Positions 34,639 through 42,942 of a stretch of DNA of 64,000 nucleotides are shown here, one piece after another; position 1 is the first letter of the stretch, and every line of letters begins with the position of its first letter. Made by a program: the position numbers and the translations under genes. The notes under the pieces were generated by a model, which was given only the letters and a program-made list of their open reading frames with translations, made no database searches and had not been told where the DNA came from. Origin of the DNA: UBA11524 sp963590165 (GTDB lineage Bacteria; Bacillota; Clostridia; Christensenellales; Aristaeellaceae); assembly GCA_963590165.1 (NCBI GenBank), contig CAVANO010000018.1:26156-90155 (forward strand), given 5' to 3'.

Positions 34639-35433
34639 TTAGGGCTGCTTGCCGATGTAGGCGAGAATGCCGCCGTCAACATAGAGGATGTGACCGTTGA
34701 CAAAGTTCGACGCGTCAGACGCGAGGAACACAGCCGGTCCGCCGAGGTCAGATGCATCGCCCCAGCGTTCTGCAGGCGTCTTGGCAATGATGAACTTGTC
34801 GAAGGGATGACGGGAGCCGTCCGGCTGAATCTCGCGCAGCGGTGCGGTTTGAGGCGTTGCGATATAGCCCGGGCCGATGCCGTTGCACTGGATGTTGTAC
34901 TTGCCGTATTCGGAACAGATGTTGCGCGTCAGCATCTTGAGGCCGCCCTTTGCCGCAGCGTAGGCAGATACGGTCTCACGGCCGAGTTCGCTCATCATGG
35001 AGCAGATGTTGATGATCTTGCCGTGTCCCTTCTTAATCATGGAAGGAATCACTGCCTTCGACACAATGAACGGCGCGTTCAGGTCAACGTCAATCACCTG
35101 ACGGAACTGCTCAGCGGTCATATCGCACATCGGAATGCGTTTGATGATGCCGGCGTTGTTGACAAGGATGTCGATCACACCGATTTCTTTCTCATTCTTC
35201 GCAACGAGTTCATTGACGGCTGCTTCGTTCGTTACATCGCACACATAGCCGTGCGCCTTGATCCCCTTTTCGGCGTAGGACGCGAGTCCCTTGTCGACAA
35301 GTTCCTGCTTAATGTCATTGAACACGATGGTCGCACCTGCCTCGTGCATTGCGCAGGCGATGGCAAAGCCAATGCCGTAGGAGGCACCGGTAATCAGGGC
35401 GATTTTGCCTTCAAGAGAAAATGGATTGCTCAT
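34639..35433 (-). CDS. kduD: 2-dehydro-3-deoxy-D-gluconate 5-dehydrogenase / gluconate 5-dehydrogenase (SDR)
   Basis: The 264-residue short-chain dehydrogenase has the NAD-binding TGASYGIGFAIA, NNAGI, and the catalytic Ser...Tyr-x-x-x-Lys (ICSMMSELGRETVSAYAAAKGG). PGYIATPQTAPLR resembles gluconate 5-dehydrogenase and KduD. With kduI directly upstream, it most likely reduces 5-keto-KDG to KDG in pectin or glycosaminoglycan uronate breakdown. The start follows GGGAGGAG. Confidence 0.9.
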   Translation of the reverse strand: MSNPFSLEGKIALITGASYGIGFAIACAMHEAGATIVFNDIKQELVDKGLASYAEKGIKAHGYVCDVTNEAAVNELVAKNEKEIGVIDILVNNAGIIKRIPMCDMTAEQFRQVIDVDLNAPFIVSKAVIPSMIKKGHGKIINICSMMSELGRETVSAYAAAKGGLKMLTRNICSEYGKYNIQCNGIGPGYIATPQTAPLREIQPDGSRHPFDKFIIAKTPAERWGDASDLGGPAVFLASDASNFVNGHILYVDGGILAYIGKQP

Positions 35434-35456
35434 TGGAATGCTCCTCCCTTTTTCTT

Positions 35457-36287
35457 TTACTTGAGATCCTTCATTTCGATGCCATCCATGTCATCGAAGT
35501 CCTGATTTTCGCCGCACATACCCCAGATGAAGGTGTATGCCTGCGTGCCGCAGCCGCTGTGGATGCTCCACGAAGGACTGATAACCGCCTGCTCATTGCG
35601 CATGATGATGTGGCGCGTCTCCTGACCTTCACCCATGAAGTGCATCACGAACGCATCCTCCGGCATATCGAAGTACAGATAGACTTCCATACGGCGGTCA
35701 TGCGTGTGACAAGGCATCGTGTTCCACACAGAGCCGGGCTCCAACTTCGTCATGCCCATCACCAACTGGCAGGACTGCACCTGACCGGGCAGGATGTACT
35801 TGCAGATGGTGCGGTGATTCGCCATTTCGAGACTGCCAAGTTCCTGACGAACACAGTTTTCCGGCTTGATGAGCACGGTGGGATACGCCGTATGCGCCGG
35901 ACAGGAATTCAAATAGAATTTCGCCGGATTTTCCGCATCTGCCGAGGCAAACGTGATGTCCCTGCTGCCGCGGCCAACATAGAGACCATCGCGATGACGC
36001 AGCGTATAGACCGTTCCGTCAACTGTTACGGTGCCTTTGCCGCCGATATTGATGACGCCCAGTTCGCGGCGCTGCAGGAAATATTCTGCTCGCAATTCAT
36101 CCCCGGCTGTCAGCGCCAACGGTTCCTTCACAGGCACGGCACTGCCGGTGATGATGCGGTCAATGTGGCTGTAGACCAACTTGATGTCATCCGCACGGAA
36201 AAGGTCGTCAATCAGAAATTCCTCGCGCAGCCGCTGCGTGTCATACGTCTTGACATCAAGGGGCGACGACGCTGTCCGAAGCTCCAT
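35457..36287 (-). CDS. kduI: 5-dehydro-4-deoxy-D-glucuronate isomerase
   Basis: The 276-residue cupin isomerase converts 4-deoxy-5-ketouronate to 2,5-diketo-3-deoxygluconate. Conserved parts are DRIITGSAVPV, LGVINIGGKGTVTVDG, the metal site NTMPCHTHDRRMEVYLYFD and VISPSWSIHSGCGTQAYTFIWGMCGENQ. The ATG at 36287 follows AAAGGAGGAG. It forms a two-gene operon with kduD. Lyases and KDG kinase/aldolase genes are not in the window. Confidence 0.96.
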   Translation of the reverse strand: MELRTASSPLDVKTYDTQRLREEFLIDDLFRADDIKLVYSHIDRIITGSAVPVKEPLALTAGDELRAEYFLQRRELGVINIGGKGTVTVDGTVYTLRHRDGLYVGRGSRDITFASADAENPAKFYLNSCPAHTAYPTVLIKPENCVRQELGSLEMANHRTICKYILPGQVQSCQLVMGMTKLEPGSVWNTMPCHTHDRRMEVYLYFDMPEDAFVMHFMGEGQETRHIIMRNEQAVISPSWSIHSGCGTQAYTFIWGMCGENQDFDDMDGIEMKDLK

Positions 36288-36305
36288 AGGATTCTCCTCC
36301 TTTGT

Positions 36306-36321
36306 TTGTAAGCGCTTACAA
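36306..36321. promoter_or_regulatory. LacI-type/cre palindrome before kduI
   Basis: TTGTAAGCGCTTACAA is a perfect 16-bp palindrome with a central CG, the pattern bound by LacI-family proteins including CcpA (cre) and KdgR. It starts 19 bp upstream of the kduI ATG, so a bound protein would block transcription as a roadblock. Confidence 0.7.
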
Positions 36322-36538
36322 TCCATAACAGGCTATCACGGCATGAACGAGCGCCTTTCAGAATCTATTGTACAACGTTTTCGCGCGTTTGAAAAGAGGA
36401 ACAGAGGGCTTTTTTGCCCGAAATTCAAAAAATTTAAAGAAAATCTGAAATTTCGTGAAGAATTTTCCGTTTTGATTCGTTATATGGTTGAAAAGGGAAA
36501 GATCAGCGAGCCGCCCTCGCTGTGAAAGGATGATGACC

Positions 36539-37750
36539 ATGAAGAAGTTCTGGATTGCACTGGTGTCTTGCGCATTGTTGACCGCACTTTGCCTGACTGC
36601 CACTGCCGATGCCCCCGTCAGCAGTGGATCCATCAATTCCTACGCCATTTACAGCGCTGTAGAACACGGTGGTGAAACGAGCGTCACGCAGGAGATGACC
36701 GACGGCGACACAACAACCGTCTGGATCCGCACAAACGAGGCATCGCCCGACCTCTCGCTGTACCTGAACACCACGAGCGTCGGCGAAATCTGGCTGCGCA
36801 GCGGACATTACTACTCTCAGAGCTACTACAGCCACTACGACCGTCCGCAGAACGTTGCCGTCACGCTGTGGTACGCTAACGGCACGCAGAGCGTCACGTA
36901 CCGCTATCGTCTGACCGATGCTTTTCTCCCGACGACTTCCAGTGAAAGCTGGTCATACGGCTATCAGCGTCTGCTCCTGCCGCAGGAGTATTCCGGCGTG
37001 ACACAGATTGACCTGACGATTGAAAGCGTCTATCACGGAACTGCCAACGCTGGCGTTGCCATCAGCGACATCGCCATCGCATCCGGCACGCACGCCACCG
37101 CTACGCCGCGCACCTACACAACCGCCACGCCTGCACCTTACATCGCCTACGTGACACCGCGTCCGAGCAGCGAACCGTCTGTCGTGCCGACCACGACGCC
37201 TGAGTATATCACGCCCGTGCCGTCCACCGCACCGACCGCTGTTCCCACCGAAGCGCCTGCCCCGACCGAGGTGCCTTCCTATCCTTCTTCCGGCACGATT
37301 GCCACGCTGAACAAGACCGCTTCGACGCGTTCCGGTCCCGGCACCGAGTATGACGAGCCCGGCTCCTACTTCTCTGCCGGTGATTACGTCAACGTCATCA
37401 GCAAGTCCTACAGTTCTTCGGACGGCATCTGGTGGTATCAGATTGAATTCAACTCCGCAGACGGCTGGATGCGCGTCTATACGCCGGCAAGCCGCGTTAA
37501 TCTCGACACTTCCGCAGTGCCCGAAGAAACAAACCTGAACGATACCCGCAAGGTCATCACGTCCGGCGCCGTGTACTTCGGACCGTCCACCAGCTACCGC
37601 AAATACGGCTGGTCGTGGATTTACGAAGGGGACGAAGCGACGATCTGCAGTATCGAGGGCGAATGGGCGCAAATTCGCTACTACTCCTACGCGAAGGGTG
37701 TCACACGCCGCGGCTGGGTAAAACTCAGCACGCTCTCCTCCGGAAACTAA
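36539..37750 (+). CDS. Secreted SH3-domain protein
   Basis: The 403-residue protein begins with a signal peptide (KKFWIALVSCALLTALCLTATADA). A beta-rich N-terminal domain of about 175 residues has discoidin-like character (SLYLNTTSVGEIWLRSG, RPQNVAVTLWYANG). A Pro/Thr/Ala linker follows at ~190-265. Two bacterial SH3-like domains end it (TASTRSGPGTEYDEPGSY and AVYFGPSTSYRKYGW). It probably binds peptidoglycan or surface glycans. The ATG at 36539 is favoured over ATGs at 36530 and 36533 by spacing to AAAGG. It is not part of an obvious operon. Confidence 0.8.
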   Translation: MKKFWIALVSCALLTALCLTATADAPVSSGSINSYAIYSAVEHGGETSVTQEMTDGDTTTVWIRTNEASPDLSLYLNTTSVGEIWLRSGHYYSQSYYSHYDRPQNVAVTLWYANGTQSVTYRYRLTDAFLPTTSSESWSYGYQRLLLPQEYSGVTQIDLTIESVYHGTANAGVAISDIAIASGTHATATPRTYTTATPAPYIAYVTPRPSSEPSVVPTTTPEYITPVPSTAPTAVPTEAPAPTEVPSYPSSGTIATLNKTASTRSGPGTEYDEPGSYFSAGDYVNVISKSYSSSDGIWWYQIEFNSADGWMRVYTPASRVNLDTSAVPEETNLNDTRKVITSGAVYFGPSTSYRKYGWSWIYEGDEATICSIEGEWAQIRYYSYAKGVTRRGWVKLSTLSSGN

Positions 37751-37763
37751 TACCCGATAGCAA

Positions 37764-37802
37764 GCGCGGCATCGTGCATTTCACGCACGATGCCGCTTTT
37801 TG
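37764..37802. terminator. Terminator between the SH3 gene and cpsB
   Basis: GCGGCATCGTGC (37766-37777) pairs perfectly with GCACGATGCCGC (37785-37796) and is followed by five Ts. It lies between convergent genes. Confidence 0.9.
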
Positions 37803-37810
37803 TTATACCA

Positions 37811-38521
37811 TTATAGAGATAAGAACCGCCGCTGAAAGCCGCCGCAGAGTTCTTCCGCCGCGTCCACGCCGTACATTTCCTCCAGCCGCTGATAGCACTG
37901 CTTCATCTGGCACGGACGGCTTGTCGTGTTATGGGCGTCCGTTGCAACGCAGTCAATGTAACCCGATTCCATCATCTTCCGCACCCATCGTTCGGTGAAG
38001 AAGCCCTTCTTTGACAGAATTGTGTTCGCGTTCATCTGCATGAATACACCGTACTCATCGCGTAGCTGCTTCACACGTTCGAGCTTGCGCAGTACATCGA
38101 AACGCTCTACATGCGCAAAGAGCACCGTGAATCCCTCATTGCCGAGTGTTCTTGCCGCCTCACAAAGTTCTCTGAACGTCACATCGCCGGAGAATTCAAC
38201 CAGCACGCAGTCGGTTTCGGCGAGTGTCGGATAATACCCTTCGCGAATCAGCCGCGCACTCATCGGCGTATAGAGCACCTCGCAGCCGGTATGCAGCACG
38301 ATGGGCAGCTGATTGTCCGCACACCACTGCACTGCCTCCCGAAAATGTGCCAAATAAGCCTCCGTGGGAAACGGATGAATGCCGGGTGTGGCATGGCTCG
38401 TGCAGACAATGTCGCTGATGCCCTCATCTGCCGCGCGAAGGAGCATTTTCTGCATCTCCTCGCGTGTCCGTGCGCCGTCATCCACTCCATAAATCAGATG
38501 ATGATGAAGATCAACAAACAT
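37811..38521 (-). CDS. cpsB: Protein-tyrosine phosphatase of the PHP family (CpsB/CapC/YwqE)
   Basis: The 236-residue PHP metallophosphatase opens with FVDLHHHLIYGVDDGARTREEM and has metal-binding residues in CTSHATPG, LFAHVERFD and VATDAHNTTSRP. It removes phosphate from the tyrosine kinase CpsD and so tunes capsule or exopolysaccharide production. It is the last gene of LCP-wzz-cpsD-cpsB, 3 bp after cpsD. Confidence 0.92.
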   Translation of the reverse strand: MFVDLHHHLIYGVDDGARTREEMQKMLLRAADEGISDIVCTSHATPGIHPFPTEAYLAHFREAVQWCADNQLPIVLHTGCEVLYTPMSARLIREGYYPTLAETDCVLVEFSGDVTFRELCEAARTLGNEGFTVLFAHVERFDVLRKLERVKQLRDEYGVFMQMNANTILSKKGFFTERWVRKMMESGYIDCVATDAHNTTSRPCQMKQCYQRLEEMYGVDAAEELCGGFQRRFLSL

Positions 38522-38524
38522 AGC

Positions 38525-39256
38525 TTACCCTTGCTTGCTCTCTCTGCTGTCATGATTATAATAGCCATTCGTATAATGCTTGTAATACGAGCGGTTGTAG
38601 TACTTCTTCGCGCTCAGGCCATCGAAGCTGACCTTGTTGATGATGCATCCCAAAACCGGCGTGCCGGATTTCTCCATCTGACGCTTGCATTCCGCCACCT
38701 CGCGCAGCCGCGTCTTGTTATGCTCAAGCACCAGCACGCTGCCGTCGCAGAAAGCCGCCATTTCTGCCGCATCGATGACCATGCCGATGGGCGGAGCGTC
38801 CAGCAGCACCAGATCGAAAGACTCAGAAAGTGCTTGAAGCATCTGTTCGAACACAGGCGCGTCAATCAGCGTTACCGGATTGACAACATCTTGTCCGACC
38901 GGAATCAGGCACATGCCGTACTCATTTGTCTCGTAAATCGCGTCTTTCAGGTCACACTGGCCGGACAGGAAATGAGCCAAACCCTCGTGCTTGCCCTCCA
39001 GCTCGATTTTGTAGCGCTGAATCATGAAGGAGCGGCGCAGATCGGCATCAATCAGCACGACACGGCGACCTCTGCGTGCCATGTTGACGGCAATGTGCAT
39101 CGCCATCCAGCTTTTGCCTTCACTCTGCGTGTTGCTCGTGATGACGATTTTGCGCTTATCGCGCCCGAGGAATGCCAGATTCGTGCAGATGGAGTTCAGT
39201 GCTTCTTCGCCAGCATAATCAAGCGGATATTGCTGCTGAATATTTGCTTTCTTCAC
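38525..39256 (-). CDS. cpsD: Capsular tyrosine kinase CpsD/CapB (BY-kinase)
   Basis: The 243-residue kinase has a Walker A stretch TSNTQSEGKSW, Walker A' VVLIDADLRRS and Walker B LVLLDAPPIG. The C-terminus has a dense Tyr cluster (KYYNRSYYKHYTNGYYNHD), the autophosphorylation tail of BY-kinases. It pairs with the Wzz membrane protein just upstream; together they control polymer length and export. It starts with GTG inside the wzz stop (GTGA overlap). Confidence 0.92.
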   Translation of the reverse strand: MKKANIQQQYPLDYAGEEALNSICTNLAFLGRDKRKIVITSNTQSEGKSWMAMHIAVNMARRGRRVVLIDADLRRSFMIQRYKIELEGKHEGLAHFLSGQCDLKDAIYETNEYGMCLIPVGQDVVNPVTLIDAPVFEQMLQALSESFDLVLLDAPPIGMVIDAAEMAAFCDGSVLVLEHNKTRLREVAECKRQMEKSGTPVLGCIINKVSFDGLSAKKYYNRSYYKHYTNGYYNHDSRESKQG

Positions 39257-40008
39257 TTGTTCCGACCTTCCTTCTGCGTCCTTCTGCCTTTAGCATCCGT
39301 GTCTGACTTTTGAATGGGCATCATGCCGATTGTTACCAGCCCGAGGCTCTTTTCAAGCTTCTCTGCATTGCGGATTCTGTCATCAAACAGGAACTGCATC
39401 ACGATCATGCCGCAGGACAGCACAAAGCCGAGCAGTCCGCCGAGTGCCGTATTGCGGAGTTTCCTGGGCGACACCGGCTTTTCCGGCAACTGCGGCTCCT
39501 CGAAGATGGTCGGCGTATCCATTTCCATCTTTGCCGCAATGAATTCCCTCGCAACCTGCGCATACGTCAGCGCCATGTCCTTCGCTTCCTGCGGGTCGGT
39601 GCTCTTGACGTTGATGACAAGAATGCGTGTATCGGACGGATTCTCGACGCTGACCATCTTGCTGAGCTGCTCATAGGTGTAGTCAAGATTCAAGCGTTTC
39701 CGCACCATCTCATGGACATGCCAGTTGCTGAACACCTGCTCATAGTCCGCGGCGAGCGCCGTGCCAAGCTGCAGCTGCGAGAGGTTGATGGTCGTACCGC
39801 TGCTGTTAAGCACGTAAAGCTTCGTTGTCGCCTGATAGACCGGTGTGATAAAAAATTTTGTTATACCGAAGGCAACGATCGCCCCGAGCAACGTCACGGC
39901 AATGATAATCTTGATTTTGTCCATCAGACGATAAAAAAGCTCGACCAAGTCAATGGTCATCTCTTCATCGTTCTGGTTCGCTGCAAGCACCTTGTTTTCC
40001 GAATCCAT
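39253..40008 (-). CDS. Wzz/CpsC chain-length and kinase-activator membrane protein
   Basis: The 251-residue protein has two membrane helices (KIIIAVTLLGAIVAFGITKFF near residue 35 and ALGGLLGFVLSCGMIVMQFLF near 200) around an extracellular domain. A Pro-rich stretch, PQLPEKPVSPRK, lies before the second helix. This is the CpsC/CapA layout; the short cytoplasmic tail activates CpsD. The ATG at 40008 follows GGAGG. Confidence 0.9.
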   Translation of the reverse strand: MDSENKVLAANQNDEEMTIDLVELFYRLMDKIKIIIAVTLLGAIVAFGITKFFITPVYQATTKLYVLNSSGTTINLSQLQLGTALAADYEQVFSNWHVHEMVRKRLNLDYTYEQLSKMVSVENPSDTRILVINVKSTDPQEAKDMALTYAQVAREFIAAKMEMDTPTIFEEPQLPEKPVSPRKLRNTALGGLLGFVLSCGMIVMQFLFDDRIRNAEKLEKSLGLVTIGMMPIQKSDTDAKGRRTQKEGRNK

Positions 40009-40026
40009 GGTATCCTCCAATATGCG

Positions 40027-41097
40027 TCAGTCGTCAGAAGTGTAGAACATGTTCAGCGCCCAGTTGATAGCTTCGTTTTCATTGAGGTCATAGTGGACGT
40101 GCTGGTCATCGCCAATGGAATGCACACCGTCAAGCGTTTCGACCTCCAGCAGTTCATAATCAATTACACGGCTTGCCAGCAATGCCAGATTGTCCATGCT
40201 GATGTTCGCCATCAGATAATGGTCAGTCGTGTCGGTAACGGCTGTGCCGGTATAATCATCCACCGTGAAGCCGAAGCCCTCATCAATCTCCGTTGTCCGA
40301 TCGAAAATCATGCCCATGCTGTCCAGCAGCTCATTGATGTAGTCCGTATCCGCGCTGATTTTCTCCTTGAGCTGCGCAGCGAACGCTGCCATGTAAATCT
40401 GCTGACGCTTCATGCGCGCTATATTTGTCTTTGACTCTGTATCAAGCCGTGAACGAGTGAAATATTCTGCTTGGACACCCTGCAGCGTGACCGTTGCGCC
40501 GCTCTTCAAGGTCGGGTCGATTTCAACGAGGTCATCATCCGGAATCGTCACCGTCACTCCGCCGACAAGGTCGTTGAGCATGCTGATCCCGCTGATATCC
40601 ATGCTCAGGTAATAATCAATTTGCGCACCGTCATTGCTGTCGCCGATACCCAGCAGATTTTCCACTGCCCAAATCGTGTTGCGGTTATTCTCCTCGCGCG
40701 TTTTGCCGTAGGCGTGCGCAAGGCACAGCTGAGTCGAACGTGTACCTGCGTTTTGTCCGCTGACAGACACAAGCTTGATGGGCGTGATGGTGTCCCGGTC
40801 GAAGTGCAGCTGATGAATCTGCTGATTCGCATGGTCGAACACCAGCAGCAGCATGAAGTCTGACTGTCCGCCCAGATGGTATTGCGACGGTTCTTCCTCA
40901 ATTTCGCCGTTGGAATAGTGGTCATAGCCAATGAGCAGGATGGTCGTCAGTTCCGCACTCGGCCGAGCCGTGTAGACCTTGCCATCAACCGTTTTTGTCG
41001 GGAGAAAACCAAATGAATCCGCCGACGCAACCGTCAGCAGGCAAATCATGCAGATCAGCAGTGTTGCCGTCATTCTGAGCACCGAAAGCCGCTTCAT
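40027..41097 (-). CDS. LytR-CpsA-Psr (LCP) family glycopolymer transferase
   Basis: The 356-residue protein has an N-terminal signal/anchor (TATLLICMICLLTVASA) and an LCP domain: TILLIGYDHYS, SDFMLLLVFDHANQQIHQLHFDRDT and HAYGK appear, with GVTVTIPDDDL and RSRLDTESKTNIARMKRQQ. LCP enzymes attach lipid-linked glycopolymers to peptidoglycan. It leads the capsule-control operon and has its own promoter. The upstream in-frame extension runs through that promoter and was discarded. Confidence 0.92.
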   Translation of the reverse strand: MKRLSVLRMTATLLICMICLLTVASADSFGFLPTKTVDGKVYTARPSAELTTILLIGYDHYSNGEIEEEPSQYHLGGQSDFMLLLVFDHANQQIHQLHFDRDTITPIKLVSVSGQNAGTRSTQLCLAHAYGKTREENNRNTIWAVENLLGIGDSNDGAQIDYYLSMDISGISMLNDLVGGVTVTIPDDDLVEIDPTLKSGATVTLQGVQAEYFTRSRLDTESKTNIARMKRQQIYMAAFAAQLKEKISADTDYINELLDSMGMIFDRTTEIDEGFGFTVDDYTGTAVTDTTDHYLMANISMDNLALLASRVIDYELLEVETLDGVHSIGDDQHVHYDLNENEAINWALNMFYTSDD

Positions 41098-41136
41098 GTT
41101 CTCACTCCTTTTGTATGCAGCGCAACAAACGCATTC

Positions 41137-41165
41137 ATTATAAAGGATAGACAGGCAATTGTCAA
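41137..41165 (-). promoter_or_regulatory. Promoter of the LCP-wzz-cpsD-cpsB operon
   Basis: On the minus strand a perfect TTGACA (41165-41160) is 17 bp from a perfect TATAAT (41142-41137), about 40 bp upstream of the LCP start. This is one of the strongest promoters in the window. Confidence 0.85.
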
Positions 41166-41216
41166 ACCCTGCAATCAAATTTTAAAAAAAGAAGAAAGAT
41201 GAAGTGCGAGAAGCGT

Positions 41217-42092
41217 TCACCCCTGCTCCATCAGTTTATCAAAGCCCTCACCCAGCGCCTCGTGTGCTTCCGTGATGAACATGAACGCGTGCTCGTCCTC
41301 TTTGCGGACGATTTCTTTAAACCGCGCAACCTCCTGCGGCGGCAGAACGCAGAGCAGAACAGGACGTTCCTTGCCGGAATACGCGCCGCGTGCGGATAAC
41401 TGCGTTGCGCCGCGATCCATATCATTCAGAATATGCTGGGAGATGGACTCCCATTGGTCGCTCATCACGAAACACGCCTTGTTCTTCGACAGACCCAGCA
41501 TGACCATGTCGATAATTTTGCCGTCGACGACAATGCAGACCATTGCGAACAGTGCCTCGGTCGTGCCAATGTACACGGCAGCGAAAATCACGACAATGCA
41601 GTCAATCAGCATCAGCACCATGCCGGTGGAGATAAACGTCAGCTTTTGATGCACCATTTTCGCCATCATGTCTGTGCCGCCGGTCGTTGCGCCGCCGCGG
41701 AGAATCAGTCCGAGTCCAACACCCAGCAGTGCACCTCCGAAAATCGCGCCAAGCATCGGATCGCTTGTCAGCGCAGGCAGGTTCAAAACGTCAATCGCCA
41801 CGGAGAACAGCACCGTTGCCACCAGCGAGCGAATGACGAAGAGCTGTCCAATCGTCCGGAAGCCGATGATGAACAGCGGAATATTCAGCAAAAGCGACGT
41901 TGTGCCGATCGGCAGTCCAAACAGATAATTCAAAATCATGCCGACACCGGTCAGCCCGCCAGGTGCGATATTGCAGGGCGTCAAGAACAGCGGATATGCA
42001 GCGCCGCCGATCATGCAGCCCAGCACAATCTGCGTCCATGCCGTCACCTTTTCGTTTGTCAGCAGTTTATTCAATGCAGAATCCTTTTTCAT
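41217..42092 (-). CDS. YitT family membrane protein (DUF2179 C-terminus)
   Basis: This 291-residue protein has five or six membrane segments in the first 190 residues, with conserved APGGLTGVGMILNYLFGLPIG and RGGATTGGTDMMAKMV. A cytoplasmic DUF2179 domain follows (GATQLSARGAYSGKERPVLLCVLPPQEVARFKEIVRKED). The family is widespread in Firmicutes, and its transport role is unproven. It follows the esterase gene by 25 bp. Confidence 0.9.
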   Translation of the reverse strand: MKKDSALNKLLTNEKVTAWTQIVLGCMIGGAAYPLFLTPCNIAPGGLTGVGMILNYLFGLPIGTTSLLLNIPLFIIGFRTIGQLFVIRSLVATVLFSVAIDVLNLPALTSDPMLGAIFGGALLGVGLGLILRGGATTGGTDMMAKMVHQKLTFISTGMVLMLIDCIVVIFAAVYIGTTEALFAMVCIVVDGKIIDMVMLGLSKNKACFVMSDQWESISQHILNDMDRGATQLSARGAYSGKERPVLLCVLPPQEVARFKEIVRKEDEHAFMFITEAHEALGEGFDKLMEQG

Positions 42093-42117
42093 TGCGGATT
42101 TTGTCCTTTCTCCCCTA

Positions 42118-42930
42118 TCATGCCTGTGCGCCGCATAGCACCTGCTTCAGGAACCGTGCCGCCAGATTCGGCCAATTTTCAGCTTCCGGCACAATCTTGC
42201 GTGCTTCCTGACCAGGATTGACCGTCACGCGGTTTGCCAGCGATGCGCCGTGTCCGCCGCGCGGATAGATGTGCACTTCGCCCTGTACGCCTGCCCGATG
42301 AAGCGCCATCGCCATCAGCAGCGAATTTTCCGCCGGTACCGAACCATCCGTCCATGTATGCCATAGGAACGTCGGCGGTGTCCGTGATGTTACAAGCGTT
42401 TCAATCGAATGTGCCTGGTGCTTCGAAACATCCGCCGTTCCGGTCAGACAGACAAAACTCTGCCGATGTGCGAACTCTCCTGCCGTAATCACCGGATACG
42501 CAAGAACCATCGCATTCGGGCGGACATCCTCGCACGTCAGTCCAAGCGGGCACCACCATTCCGCCTCCTGCCAGCGCACGCCGAGGCTCGCCGCCACATG
42601 TCCGCCGGCTGAAAAGCCGCATAGCGTAATGCGTTCAGGGTCACCGTGCCATACTTCCGCATGCCGGCGAACATATGCAACTGCTTCCGCCGCATCCTGC
42701 ATCTGCGCAGGAAAGACCGCCGGCGATACCCGATAATTCAGCACGACCGCGTTCATACCCATTGCTGCGAACGTGAGCGCAATCGGCTCGCCCTCGCGGT
42801 CGGAAACGTGTGAATAGCCGCCGCCGGGCAGAATCACGATACTGATGCGCCGTGCGCCATCCATCTTCGGAAAGTCGGGAATATACGCCGTGCACGTGCA
42901 ATGCGACAGCGCCATCTTTTCAAACAGCAT
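42118..42930 (-). CDS. Alpha/beta hydrolase, carbohydrate acetyl-esterase-like
   Basis: The 270-residue hydrolase has the oxyanion region ILPGGGYSHVSDREGEPIA and the nucleophile motif GFSAGGHVAAS. The acid lies in TWTDGSVP and the His in RGGHGAS, as in BD-FAE/acetylxylan-esterase-type enzymes. No signal peptide is visible. Its neighbour is a polysaccharide flippase, so it may trim acyl groups from imported or self-made sugars, which is an inference. Confidence 0.85.
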   Translation of the reverse strand: MLFEKMALSHCTCTAYIPDFPKMDGARRISIVILPGGGYSHVSDREGEPIALTFAAMGMNAVVLNYRVSPAVFPAQMQDAAEAVAYVRRHAEVWHGDPERITLCGFSAGGHVAASLGVRWQEAEWWCPLGLTCEDVRPNAMVLAYPVITAGEFAHRQSFVCLTGTADVSKHQAHSIETLVTSRTPPTFLWHTWTDGSVPAENSLLMAMALHRAGVQGEVHIYPRGGHGASLANRVTVNPGQEARKIVPEAENWPNLAARFLKQVLCGAQA

Positions 42931-42942
42931 TGTTTTTTTCCA

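Noticed and set aside
36181..36525. Plus-strand ORF across kduI start and upstream DNA
   Set aside because: It is mostly antisense to kduI and lacks a ribosome site; the remaining intergenic DNA shows only a small hairpin before the SH3 gene.
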